DNA from: Candidatus Poribacteria bacterium
GTDB taxonomy: Bacteria; Poribacteria; WGA-4E; WGA-3G
Assembly: GCA_009835515.1 (NCBI GenBank)
Contig: VXXH01000676.1
Location: 1 to 6,448, forward strand
Direction of reading: 5' to 3'
Length of the DNA: 6,448 nt
The notes beneath the pieces were generated by a model. The model had not been told where the DNA came from. It worked only from the letters and a program-made list of their open reading frames with translations, and made no database searches. Positions 1 to 5,962 of this stretch are shown here, in pieces. Numbering within the stretch: the first letter of the stretch is position 1; each line of letters begins with the position of its first letter. Both the position numbers and the translations under genes were made by a program.

Positions 1-38
1 GCATTTATTCCGTGTTGCGTAGAACACAGACATAAATC

Positions 39-66
39 GGGTTTACAAAGCCCTCCCACAAGGTGG
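39..66. repeat. Two adjacent small inverted repeats upstream of rpmB, possible remnant of a dispersed element
   Basis: GGGTTT (39-44) can pair with AAGCCC (48-53) across a 3-nt loop with one G-T wobble. Immediately after it, CCAC (56-59) pairs with GTGG (63-66) across AAG. No T-run follows, so neither is a convincing terminator. Paired short hairpins of this kind are typical of intergenic dispersed repeats in some large-genome uncultured bacteria. Only one copy is visible here, so family membership is a guess. The surrounding segment 1-108 shows no gene I can support: frames stay open on both strands by chance, but none has a start with a Shine-Dalgarno or a recognisable product. Confidence 0.3.
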
Positions 67-108
67 ATTGGAAAGAACTGGATGGCTCTGCCTGCTGCTA
101 AAGAAAAT

Positions 109-137
109 TTGCTTTTTCCGCCTAATTGTGGTATCAT
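109..137 (+). promoter_or_regulatory. Probable sigma-70-type promoter of rpmB
   Basis: A -35-like TTGCTT (109-114) is separated by exactly 17 bp from a -10-like TATCAT (132-137), which matches TATAAT at five of six positions. The -35 is weak, with only TTG matching. Transcription would start near 144 and give a leader of about 45 nt before the rpmB ATG. Nothing else in 1-189 fits better. This is a pattern-based prediction. Confidence 0.4.
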
Positions 138-189
138 TAATGTTTAGGTTTCACCAACACTTTAGAGCAAAGCAGAAGGAGAGATCAAG

Positions 190-402
190 ATGTCACGCGT
201 CTGTACAATTTGCAGCAAACGCCCGATGACGGGTAACCAGATTAGTAAATCATTTAGACACACAAAGCGGCGTTGGCTTCCAAATCTTCAACGGGTTCGG
301 GTTCAAACGGAGGCAGGTCCGCGGCGGATTCGCGTTTGCACGAAATGTCTGAAGAGCGGAAAAGTCGCTAAAGTTATATCAAGAATGCCTACCGCTGTAT
401 AG
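190..402 (+). CDS. rpmB: 50S ribosomal protein L28, four-cysteine (zinc-binding) form
   Basis: Small basic protein of 70 residues, the usual length for bacterial L28, a component of the large ribosomal subunit. The N-terminus carries the family signature: a CxxC pair (C5, C8), PMTGN at 12-16, and the TKRRWLPNLQ block at 25-34. A second CxxC lies at C50 and C53. L28 proteins with two CxxC pairs are the 'C+' type that binds a structural zinc ion; the C- type lacks these cysteines. The start is well supported by AAGGAGAG (176-183), six nt before the ATG. The gene stands alone here, with no rpmG beside it, converging on rsh with a 62-bp gap. Identification is firm; zinc binding is inferred from the cysteines. 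Confidence 0.96.
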   Translation: MSRVCTICSKRPMTGNQISKSFRHTKRRWLPNLQRVRVQTEAGPRRIRVCTKCLKSGKVAKVISRMPTAV

Positions 403-464
403 CGCAGCACAATCCACAGCGTACGCCTCCAATATCACGAAATTGGGACTATTATGGATTGGAT
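403..464. other. Convergent gap between rpmB and rsh
   Basis: This 62-bp gap separates the 3' ends of two converging genes. It contains an 8-bp perfect palindrome GCGTACGC (419-426) and a small hairpin, CCAAT (429-433) with ATTGG (442-446) around an 8-nt loop. AATCCA (411-416) and TGGATT (455-460) could close a larger stem around them. No stem is followed by a clear T-run on either strand, so a canonical intrinsic terminator cannot be claimed for either gene. Confidence 0.3.
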
Positions 465-2672
465 TTAGGACATGCGGGTGACGCGCTGTACGCCTTTTAG
501 TTGGCGAATCGCTTCCATGACTTTATCCAGCTGCTCAGCCCCTGTTACGTCTATTGTCAGATTATCAGCGGCTGTCGCATCAAGATGGACGGTAGAGGGT
601 TGGAAGGTGCCACATCGGATGTTCACTTTGTATTGTGCGATAGCAGTCGTAATTTCACCGAGCATTCCGGGACGATCACTGCATTCGACGAGGATTTTGA
701 CAGGGTAGACATCAGGTGGATGGTCTCCATTCTCGGACATCGGCTTTTCGAGCCACTTGACTGCCAAGAGTCGTTCCGGTTCTTCAAGGATGCGGATACA
801 TCCGGCTCTATGTACAGAAACGCCGCGTCCGCGAGTCAGGTAGCCGACGACTTCATCACCAGGGATCGGGTTACAACATTTCATGATCCGCATCATACCT
901 AAGTCAATATCATTTTCGAGTTGGATAGCCGGTGATGATTCTGGTTTCCGTTTCGGTTGAACCGCTTCTGCCGTTTCGGTTTCAGGTTTCGGCACCTCAG
1001 GTTTCAAGAGATTGACGACATGGATAGCCGACTCATCCCCGTTGCCAATGCGTACGAAGAGTTCTTCAAGATTTTTGAGTTTGAGTTGTTTGGCAATATT
1101 GAGCAGTTCCGGGGAGTTGAGATACTCGCGTGCGTTAAGATAGAAGGTACGTAATTCCGCCGCGAGAAATTTCTTACCTAATTCCAGAGCGTCCGCCCTA
1201 TCCTTTTCGCGGAACCAATGCCTTATTTTCCCCCGTGCCGTAGCAGTTTTCACATGCGGCAACCAACTTCGACTCGGTTTTCCATTGGATTGTGTCCGAA
1301 TATTAACTTGGTCTCCATTCTCAAGTACCCGTCGGATTGGAGCAACAGACCCATTCACTTCCGCCCCGACACATGTATGTCCGATATCCGTATGGATTTT
1401 ATAGGCGAAATCGATAACCGTCGCGCCCGCCGGTAGCTTAAAAAGGTCGCCTTTCGGTGAAAAGATGTACACTTCATCTTGGAAGAGTTCCAATTTCATT
1501 GATTCCACAAACTGATGTGGACTATCCTGTGTCTCCTGTATGTCTTCAAGTATCTGCTTATAACTCGCTAAAATGGAGCGTCCCTGTTTACTTGTGGGTA
1601 CTCCCTCCTTATAACTCCAATGCGCAGCAATGCCATCCTCAGCCACTTTATGCATCTGATAACTCCGGATCTGTATCTCAACGGGTTTACCGTCATCTAA
1701 AATCGTGGTATGGAGTGACTGATACCCGTTTTTCTTAGGTTGTCCGATCCAATCTCGAAGTCGGTCGGGATGGTAATTCCATTTGTGGTGGAGTGCCCCG
1801 AGTGCCATGTAGCAGTCAGGTTCAGTCTTAACAAGGACCCGGAGCCCAACGAGATCTCGGATCTCACTGAAAGGGGTCCCTTTCTGTTGCATCTTCTGGT
1901 AGATACTATAGATATGCTTTGTTCTGCCGTGGACATCGGCATAGACACCGCGTTTTTCAAGGACTTGGCGAATCTGTTTCACCATTTTATCACAGTACGC
2001 CTCGCGCTCGGTGAGTTTCTGGTTCAGGAGATCGGCAATTTTTCGATATTCGCTGGGGTAGAGATGTTTGAATGCCAAATCCTCAAGACGGCTCATGATA
2101 CGCCATATACCTAATCGGTGTGCAATCGGTGCGTAAATCTCCAATGTCTCTTTTGCAATGCGTTGACATTTCTCGCTGGTGAGGAACTTCAACGTCTCCA
2201 TGTTGTGGAGCCGGTCAGCGAGTTTAATAAGGATGACCCGCATATCTTCTGCTGTTGCTAAGAGGAGTTTCCGGTAGGTTTCTGCTTGGCGTTTGCGGTG
2301 GACGCGATCTTCAACGGTGATCGGTGTGCTGGCATTCGGGGCACTGACGCTCGGTCTATATTTCCCAATTTTCGTGACACCTTCAACCAGATTCGCAATG
2401 TTCGCCCCGAAGCGGACCTGCAGTTCCTGGCGCGTGATGCCTGTATCTTCGAGTACATCGTGCATGAGTCCAGCACAGATCGTGTGGGTATCGAGGTGGA
2501 GTTCTGCGAGGATCTCAGCGGTTTTAAAGCAATGTGTAAAATAAGGTTCGCCAGACTTTCGCTGTTGTTCTTTATGTGCTTCTTGCGCGAAGCGGTAGGA
2601 ACGCTCAAGAAGTTGAACTTCTGCGTCCGGATTATATGCCTGAATCTGGCTTATTAGCGATTTGACACTCAT
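465..2672 (-). CDS. RelA/SpoT homologue, bifunctional-type (p)ppGpp synthetase/hydrolase
   Basis: Cytoplasmic stringent-response enzyme that transfers pyrophosphate from ATP to GDP or GTP to make (p)ppGpp and, with the HD domain, hydrolyses it. The 735 residues match the usual long-RSH length. The N-terminal HD hydrolase looks intact: H47 in GEPYFTH, HDVLED with H71, D72, E75 and D76, and LADRLHN with D153 and N157. The synthetase follows at about 245-355: GRTKHIYSIY, D273 in the IRDLVGLRV block, GYQSLHT (316-322) and VEIQIR with the catalytic-type E332. Next come a TGS domain (about 396-456), a helical region, a Pro/Glu-rich linker (about 556-582), a conserved-cysteine motif (C599, C600, H621, C625) and a C-terminal ACT domain (about 655-735). 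With both catalytic centres retained I call it bifunctional Rel/SpoT type rather than RelA. One oddity is a loop after VTKIGKY (about 106-124) that is roughly 15 residues longer than in E. coli SpoT. The ATG overlaps the recJ end by 41 bp; the N-terminus aligns with SpoT from the first residues, and GGGAG (2683-2687) lies 10 nt upstream. I leave the symbol blank because rel, relA and spoT are all used for this type. Confidence 0.96.
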   Translation of the reverse strand: MSVKSLISQIQAYNPDAEVQLLERSYRFAQEAHKEQQRKSGEPYFTHCFKTAEILAELHLDTHTICAGLMHDVLEDTGITRQELQVRFGANIANLVEGVTKIGKYRPSVSAPNASTPITVEDRVHRKRQAETYRKLLLATAEDMRVILIKLADRLHNMETLKFLTSEKCQRIAKETLEIYAPIAHRLGIWRIMSRLEDLAFKHLYPSEYRKIADLLNQKLTEREAYCDKMVKQIRQVLEKRGVYADVHGRTKHIYSIYQKMQQKGTPFSEIRDLVGLRVLVKTEPDCYMALGALHHKWNYHPDRLRDWIGQPKKNGYQSLHTTILDDGKPVEIQIRSYQMHKVAEDGIAAHWSYKEGVPTSKQGRSILASYKQILEDIQETQDSPHQFVESMKLELFQDEVYIFSPKGDLFKLPAGATVIDFAYKIHTDIGHTCVGAEVNGSVAPIRRVLENGDQVNIRTQSNGKPSRSWLPHVKTATARGKIRHWFREKDRADALELGKKFLAAELRTFYLNAREYLNSPELLNIAKQLKLKNLEELFVRIGNGDESAIHVVNLLKPEVPKPETETAEAVQPKRKPESSPAIQLENDIDLGMMRIMKCCNPIPGDEVVGYLTRGRGVSVHRAGCIRILEEPERLLAVKWLEKPMSENGDHPPDVYPVKILVECSDRPGMLGEITTAIAQYKVNIRCGTFQPSTVHLDATAADNLTIDVTGAEQLDKVMEAIRQLKGVQRVTRMS

Positions 2673-5163
2673 ACTCTATGCGCTCCCACATAGATTCAAT
2701 GTTCTCTTTCAACTGAAACTCAACGAAAGAGGGACTCGTCTGCTTGATCCATTGCCCTCTCAAGTAAGTTGGCGAACGAGATAAATCACTTTTCTGAGCA
2801 GGGCGGAGTTTCACCAGTCTGTGTCCTGATTCCGCATACCGCTCAATAAACTCCAATTCTTCAAAGATCGTAAGTCCGGTTTCAACTGTCGCGGGCGCTC
2901 CGAGCGTGCCATTTAGCATTGCTGCCTCAGCGTATCCCTCCGCGCCGTTGGACTGTATGACTTTACGTATGCCACCGTACAATTGCTGTAATTCGGCTTT
3001 TTCGGGATACTTTTTACCGACCCAATTCCGCATTTCTGCTCCATCTGCGTCGCCGTAAATAAGATGCAGGTAGGAGGTCTCTTCCATTGCAAAAATAGGC
3101 GCGCATCGCATGAAAAAGAGATCTGGACTCGGTGTAAGATGACAAAAGACAATGTGCTTCACGAAAGGATATGCTTCGCGACTTGATAAACGACTACTTG
3201 AGGCGATAGTTCGGAGTTCGCCGACCGCCAATTGCTTCAATAACGCTGCTTCCTCTTCACGGGGTGTTGCCTCATCGTGCCTCGCAATGCCCTCAATGCT
3301 TTCTGGTAAGAGCCTTGTGAGCAGAGCGTCCAGCATCTTTAAAAGATAGTCCTTTTTCTTCCTGTTGCGCCGATCAACAAGTTTTAAGGATGATTCATCG
3401 TTAAGTCTCGGAAAAACGTCCCAGTTCATGTCCCTACCTTCGGCGTGTACCTCCCAATCTTTAAGGATAAGCTGTACGGAGCGGGTGCCCTGCCACTCGT
3501 TGATCTGAGGCGAAAAAGCGACATCAAGTGATACATTCGGACGATTGAAAGTGACGAGTTGGTCGCCAGCCCCCCAAGCAATCGCACAATGTCTGACACC
3601 ACCGTCATTGACAAACATTTTCAAATGGCTGCCATCCTGTCCCATTGTTCTCGGGGTGCCGTCAGCAACTTTGACGCGCCGTTTGCCAAAAAGAGGCGTT
3701 GGATTCTCCTGTCCAAAAGGTTCAAACTGCTCAAGTTCCTTTAGGGTGTCTAACGTTAGGAGTGAGAGGTGCGTTTCAAATTCAAGGTCCAGCTTCGGTT
3801 GCAGTGCCGCCTCTGTTAGATGTTTAGAAGCGTATTCGTTGAAAGCGTCCTTGAATTTGGGTATATTTCTGGTTTCGATCGTCAACCCGGCGGCGGCTGC
3901 GTGTCCACCGTGTTTCACGAGTAACGCTGTGCAGGCGACAAGGCTATTCGCGAGATTCATGCCTTCAATACAACGTCCGGATCCAGTCGCTTCATCGCCG
4001 TTAATTGCAAGAACAATGGCAGGCTTATAGTAGGTTTGCATCAAACGTGCGGCGACGATGCCGACCACACCTTGTGCCTTTTCGTCCCACTTATCACTAG
4101 CGACAACAATCCCCACCGTAGCATCGTCAATCTCTCTTTCAATTATCTCCGTTGCTTGATCTTGGATGTGTTTTTCCAAATCTTGGCGATCTCGGTTTGC
4201 CTGATTGAGTTCAGAAGCGATCCGGGTTGCGACATCTTCAGCGTCGGTGGTGAGTAGGTCAACGACTTTGTGTGCGGTATCCATTCTTCCCGCAGCGTTG
4301 ATGCGGGGTCCTAATTTAAAAGAGAGTGCGTATCCGTCGAGCGGTGTATCAATTTTATGACCGGCTGCTTCGCATAAAGCATGAATGCCAGGACGCTCCC
4401 GTTTATCAAGTTCCGCCAATCCTAAACGACTCAAGATGCGATTCTCTCCAGTTAGCGGTGCCATGTCTACGACAGTGCCTAATGCAACCAGATCCAAGAG
4501 TGATTCAAGAAACATTCTATCGTCTATCAACCCTTGTGCTAATTTGAAGGCTAAACCGACACCCGCGAGTTCTCTGTAGGGGTATTCATTCCCCGGGATC
4601 TTAGGTGAAATTAGCGCGTGGGCAGGTGGCTGTTCCTGCTCTGGTTGGTGGTGGTCGGTGACAATAACATCCATACCGAGTTGATTGGCTAACGCGACCT
4701 CTTTAACCGACGTGATACCACAGTCTACAGTGATTATCAACTTTGCATCGTTTTTCTCATGAATTTTTTTGATCGCGTCTTCGCTGAGACCGTAGCCTTC
4801 ATCAAACCGACTCGGGATATAGTAGGCGGCGGGCACATCCATCTGACGGAACGTATTAAGCAACAGTGCAGTGGCGGTGGTGCCATCGGTATCATAATCG
4901 CCATAGACACAGATTTTCTCACCCCGTGAGATCGCCGTGTGTATCCGTTCCACAGCTTTGTCCATATCGGCTAATTCAAAAGGCGAGTGGAGTTCATCAA
5001 AAGTCGGGTAGAGATAGGCTCGCGCTTCGGCAGCGGTTTTGATCCCGCGATTAATCAGCAGCTGCGCAGCAAATGGAGAGACACCTGCCTCAGATGCCAA
5101 TGCCAAACTGCTATCAAAATCTGAATTTCTAAACCGCCACTTTTTGCGGGGAGGGTTTTTCAT
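2632..5163 (-). CDS. recJ: Single-stranded-DNA-specific exonuclease RecJ, long form with C-terminal domain
   Basis: Cytoplasmic 5'-3' single-strand DNA exonuclease of the DHH family, acting in RecF-pathway recombination, mismatch and base-excision repair and fork processing. DHH-domain motifs are in order: VYGDYDTDG (87-94) with D89, D91 and D93; D147 in ITVDCGI; TDHH with D170, H171 and H172; and ALGTVVD with D233. The GPRINAAGRMD block is at 285-295. DHHA1 follows, with GRCIEGMNLA (396-405) and GGHAAAAGLTI (419-429). The OB fold begins at FEPFGQENPTPLF (480-492). All metal-binding aspartates and histidines expected of an active enzyme are present. At 843 residues it is far longer than E. 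coli RecJ (577): residues about 580-843 form the extra C-terminal domain seen in Bacillus and Deinococcus RecJ, ending in a typical SPTY motif (797-800). The ATG is preceded by AGGA (complement of 5169-5172) at 5-nt spacing. A strong promoter lies about 75 nt upstream. The 3' end runs 41 bp into rsh, so the two are probably co-transcribed. Confidence 0.97.
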   Translation of the reverse strand: MKNPPRKKWRFRNSDFDSSLALASEAGVSPFAAQLLINRGIKTAAEARAYLYPTFDELHSPFELADMDKAVERIHTAISRGEKICVYGDYDTDGTTATALLLNTFRQMDVPAAYYIPSRFDEGYGLSEDAIKKIHEKNDAKLIITVDCGITSVKEVALANQLGMDVIVTDHHQPEQEQPPAHALISPKIPGNEYPYRELAGVGLAFKLAQGLIDDRMFLESLLDLVALGTVVDMAPLTGENRILSRLGLAELDKRERPGIHALCEAAGHKIDTPLDGYALSFKLGPRINAAGRMDTAHKVVDLLTTDAEDVATRIASELNQANRDRQDLEKHIQDQATEIIEREIDDATVGIVVASDKWDEKAQGVVGIVAARLMQTYYKPAIVLAINGDEATGSGRCIEGMNLANSLVACTALLVKHGGHAAAAGLTIETRNIPKFKDAFNEYASKHLTEAALQPKLDLEFETHLSLLTLDTLKELEQFEPFGQENPTPLFGKRRVKVADGTPRTMGQDGSHLKMFVNDGGVRHCAIAWGAGDQLVTFNRPNVSLDVAFSPQINEWQGTRSVQLILKDWEVHAEGRDMNWDVFPRLNDESSLKLVDRRNRKKKDYLLKMLDALLTRLLPESIEGIARHDEATPREEEAALLKQLAVGELRTIASSSRLSSREAYPFVKHIVFCHLTPSPDLFFMRCAPIFAMEETSYLHLIYGDADGAEMRNWVGKKYPEKAELQQLYGGIRKVIQSNGAEGYAEAAMLNGTLGAPATVETGLTIFEELEFIERYAESGHRLVKLRPAQKSDLSRSPTYLRGQWIKQTSPSFVEFQLKENIESMWERIEYECQIANKPDSGI

Positions 5164-5245
5164 AGTGTTCCTATAGGTGTTGAGACGGGGAGCCTACATC
5201 TTGCAATATAGCAGGACTTGCAAGCGACAAGTTACGACTATTGAC

Positions 5246-5274
5246 ATATTACCACAAAAATTTGGGTTTGTCAA
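5246..5274 (-). promoter_or_regulatory. Strong predicted sigma-70-type promoter of recJ-rsh
   Basis: On the - strand a perfect -35 hexamer TTGACA (complement of 5269-5274) is followed, after exactly 17 bp, by TAATAT (complement of 5246-5251) as the -10, matching TATAAT at four positions. Transcription would begin near 5239, leaving a leader of about 75 nt before the recJ ATG at 5163. The orientation, distance and AT-rich spacer all fit. This is a sequence-pattern prediction. Confidence 0.6.
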
Positions 5275-5312
5275 ATATTTTGCGATGTCCTCCAATTTTC
5301 CCTTATAGTCCT

Positions 5313-5330
5313 GTAGGTTGGGTTGAACGG
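5313..5330. repeat. Possible fragment of a dispersed intergenic repeat
   Basis: The 18-bp string GTAGGTTGGGTTGAACGG resembles one arm of a hairpin repeat that I recall as common between genes in cyanobacteria and several uncultured phyla. In that repeat the GGGTT arm is followed by an AACCC arm. Here the second arm is missing: the following bases (TGTTAGAAAG) do not pair. If the match is real this is a truncated copy. Only one copy is in the window, so the call rests on memory of the pattern. Confidence 0.3.
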
Positions 5331-5403
5331 TGTTAGAAAGCAGATGTCGGGTGCCAAAAATCGTATGAGGGAAAGAATATCCGTGCTTCATTTCAAATAT
5401 AAT

Positions 5404-5432
5404 TTGACAAAACAGACTGCATGTGATATTAT
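5404..5432 (+). promoter_or_regulatory. Strong predicted promoter of the ferredoxin gene, extended -10
   Basis: A perfect -35 hexamer TTGACA (5404-5409), a 17-bp spacer and TATTAT (5427-5432, five of six matches to TATAAT) form a near-consensus promoter. TG at 5424-5425, one base before the hexamer, adds an extended -10 element. Transcription would start near 5439 and give a leader of about 160 nt before the ATG at 5599, long for a small ferredoxin gene. It diverges from the recJ promoter about 130 bp away. Confidence 0.65.
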
Positions 5433-5541
5433 TTATAGTGTCCTGATCGCAACTCAGCAGACATAGCAAAAAGACCCGCCATTATGACGATATTTTTTGT
5501 AATGCCTTCATCAAATCGGGCAAATCTCGCTTTAAGCGGAG

Positions 5542-5560
5542 TTCCATGTGTGACATGGAG
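5542..5560 (+). other. Hairpin in the ferredoxin mRNA leader
   Basis: CCATGT (5544-5549) and ACATGG (5553-5558) are perfect complements around a 3-nt GTG loop. A T-A pair (5543/5559) and a T-G wobble (5542/5560) extend the stem to about eight pairs. It is followed by GTTCTTATTG rather than a T-run, so it is not a typical terminator. It sits about 40 nt before the ferredoxin start, inside the predicted leader. It may stabilise the RNA or regulate it; no known riboswitch was recognised. Confidence 0.45.
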
Positions 5561-5580
5561 GTTCTTATTGTAAATCAAGC

Positions 5581-5595
5581 GGAAAGGAGTTTTCC
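5581..5595 (+). promoter_or_regulatory. Ferredoxin ribosome binding site displayed in a hairpin loop
   Basis: GGAAA (5581-5585) and TTTCC (5591-5595) pair around the five-base loop GGAGT (5586-5590). The Shine-Dalgarno AAAGGAG (5583-5589), nine nt before the ATG, therefore spans the left arm and the loop. In the folded state GGAG would face outward in the loop while its A-rich flank is paired. The five-pair stem is weak and could be chance, since a GGAAAGGAG Shine-Dalgarno followed by TTTTCC makes it automatically. Confidence 0.4.
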
Positions 5596-5598
5596 AAC

Positions 5599-5856
5599 AT
5601 GACGTATGTGATTTGCGAACCGTGCGTTGACGTTAAGGATAGTTCGTGCGTTGATGTGTGTCCAGTGGACTGCATTCACCCCCTACCGGACGCTGACGAG
5701 TTCGAGGAGTACAATCAACTCTATATCGATCCAGAAGAGTGCATCGATTGTGGCGTATGTGAACCCGAATGTCCCGTTGAAGCGATCTTCATGGAAGAAG
5801 ACGTTCCTGAAGAATGGGAAGAGTTCATTGATATCAACGCGGAGTACTTTGAATAA
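5599..5856 (+). CDS. fdxA: Seven-iron ferredoxin, predicted [3Fe-4S][4Fe-4S]
   Basis: Small soluble electron carrier of 85 residues. The sequence follows the Thermus/Mycobacterium seven-iron ferredoxin pattern: TYVICEPCVDVKD, then SCVDVCPVDC, then PEECIDCGVCEPECP. By alignment with that family, C9, C17 and C58 would hold the [3Fe-4S] cluster, and C21, C48, C51 and C54 the [4Fe-4S] cluster. The cysteine that would complete a second [4Fe-4S] cluster is absent: the stretch between C9 and C17 has none. C6 and C25 are extra, as in Thermus. Between the two motif groups, HPLPDADEFEEYNQ (27-40) is about eight residues longer than in Thermus, a variant seen in other ferredoxins. The C-terminus keeps EEDVPEEW (66-73), typical of the family, and the protein is strongly acidic. 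The redox partner is unknown; no oxidoreductase is adjacent. The start has a strong Shine-Dalgarno (AAAGGAG, 5583-5589) and a dedicated promoter. The family is certain; the fdxA symbol follows general usage for this type. Confidence 0.93.
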   Translation: MTYVICEPCVDVKDSSCVDVCPVDCIHPLPDADEFEEYNQLYIDPEECIDCGVCEPECPVEAIFMEEDVPEEWEEFIDINAEYFE

Positions 5857-5894
5857 CGGATAGCAGGAGCAATCCTTAGATCCGCAACTCCCTG

Positions 5895-5951
5895 AACGGT
5901 TGTTGATTTGCGAGACTGCTTGCGGTCAGACAAATCGGCAACCGTTTTTTT
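5895..5951 (+). terminator. Intrinsic terminator after the ferredoxin gene, possible attenuator of the DUF971 gene
   Basis: AACGGTTG (5895-5902) pairs perfectly with CAACCGTT (5939-5946). Inside it, after a 3x3 internal loop, ATTTG (5906-5910) pairs with CAAAT (5931-5935). The apical part (5914-5927) can form a further short stem from GACTG and CGGTC with one wobble. Seven T residues (5945-5951) run from the end of the stem. This is the classical layout on the + strand only; the opposite strand has no T-run. It lies 38 nt after the ferredoxin stop, and its T-run ends 11 nt before the downstream ATG, leaving no room for a promoter in between. Confidence 0.8.
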
Positions 5952-5962
5952 CAAGAGTTATC

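Larger units (their letters stand above)
5164..5598. other. Divergent intergenic region between recJ and the ferredoxin gene
   Basis: This 435-bp stretch contains no gene I can support. A 91-codon open frame on the - strand (5194-5469) lacks a Shine-Dalgarno, would cover the recJ promoter and reads as low-complexity chance sequence. The region holds two outward-facing promoters, a leader for each flanking gene, a fragment resembling a dispersed repeat (5313-5330), and hairpins at 5542-5560 and 5581-5595. In the recJ leader, CTTGCAA occurs twice, 17 bp apart (5200-5206 and 5217-5223). ACTTG (5216-5220) can also pair with CAAGT (5228-5232) just after the predicted recJ transcription start. No operator for a known regulator was recognised. 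Confidence 0.7.

Noticed and set aside
1..147. Frames open to the left edge on both strands upstream of rpmB
   Set aside because: A run of 48 codons without a stop is not rare by chance. The - strand ATG near 139 has no Shine-Dalgarno, and neither translation resembles a known protein.
429..446. CCAAT/ATTGG hairpin as a terminator between rpmB and rsh
   Set aside because: The stem is only five pairs and no T-run follows on either strand.
1740..2114. Open frame on the + strand, antisense to rsh
   Set aside because: It lies fully within rsh, which has intact domain motifs in this stretch. There is no independent evidence of coding.
3545..4030. Long open frame on the + strand, antisense to recJ
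   Set aside because: recJ is certain from its motifs. The antisense frame is a by-product of its codon pattern and encodes nothing recognisable.
5241..5269. TTGACA on the + strand at 5241 as a second promoter towards the ferredoxin gene
   Set aside because: The position 17 bp downstream reads GGGTTT, not a -10 box. The promoter at 5404-5432 is far better.
5194..5469. Open frame of 91 codons on the - strand between recJ and the ferredoxin gene
   Set aside because: It has no Shine-Dalgarno and covers the strong recJ promoter. Its translation is compositionally odd, with no recognisable domain.
5900..5962. Upstream TTG start that would lengthen the DUF971 protein by 21 residues
   Set aside because: The added segment is encoded by the terminator hairpin and T-run and lies outside the family domain. 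The ATG at 5963 fits the domain boundary.
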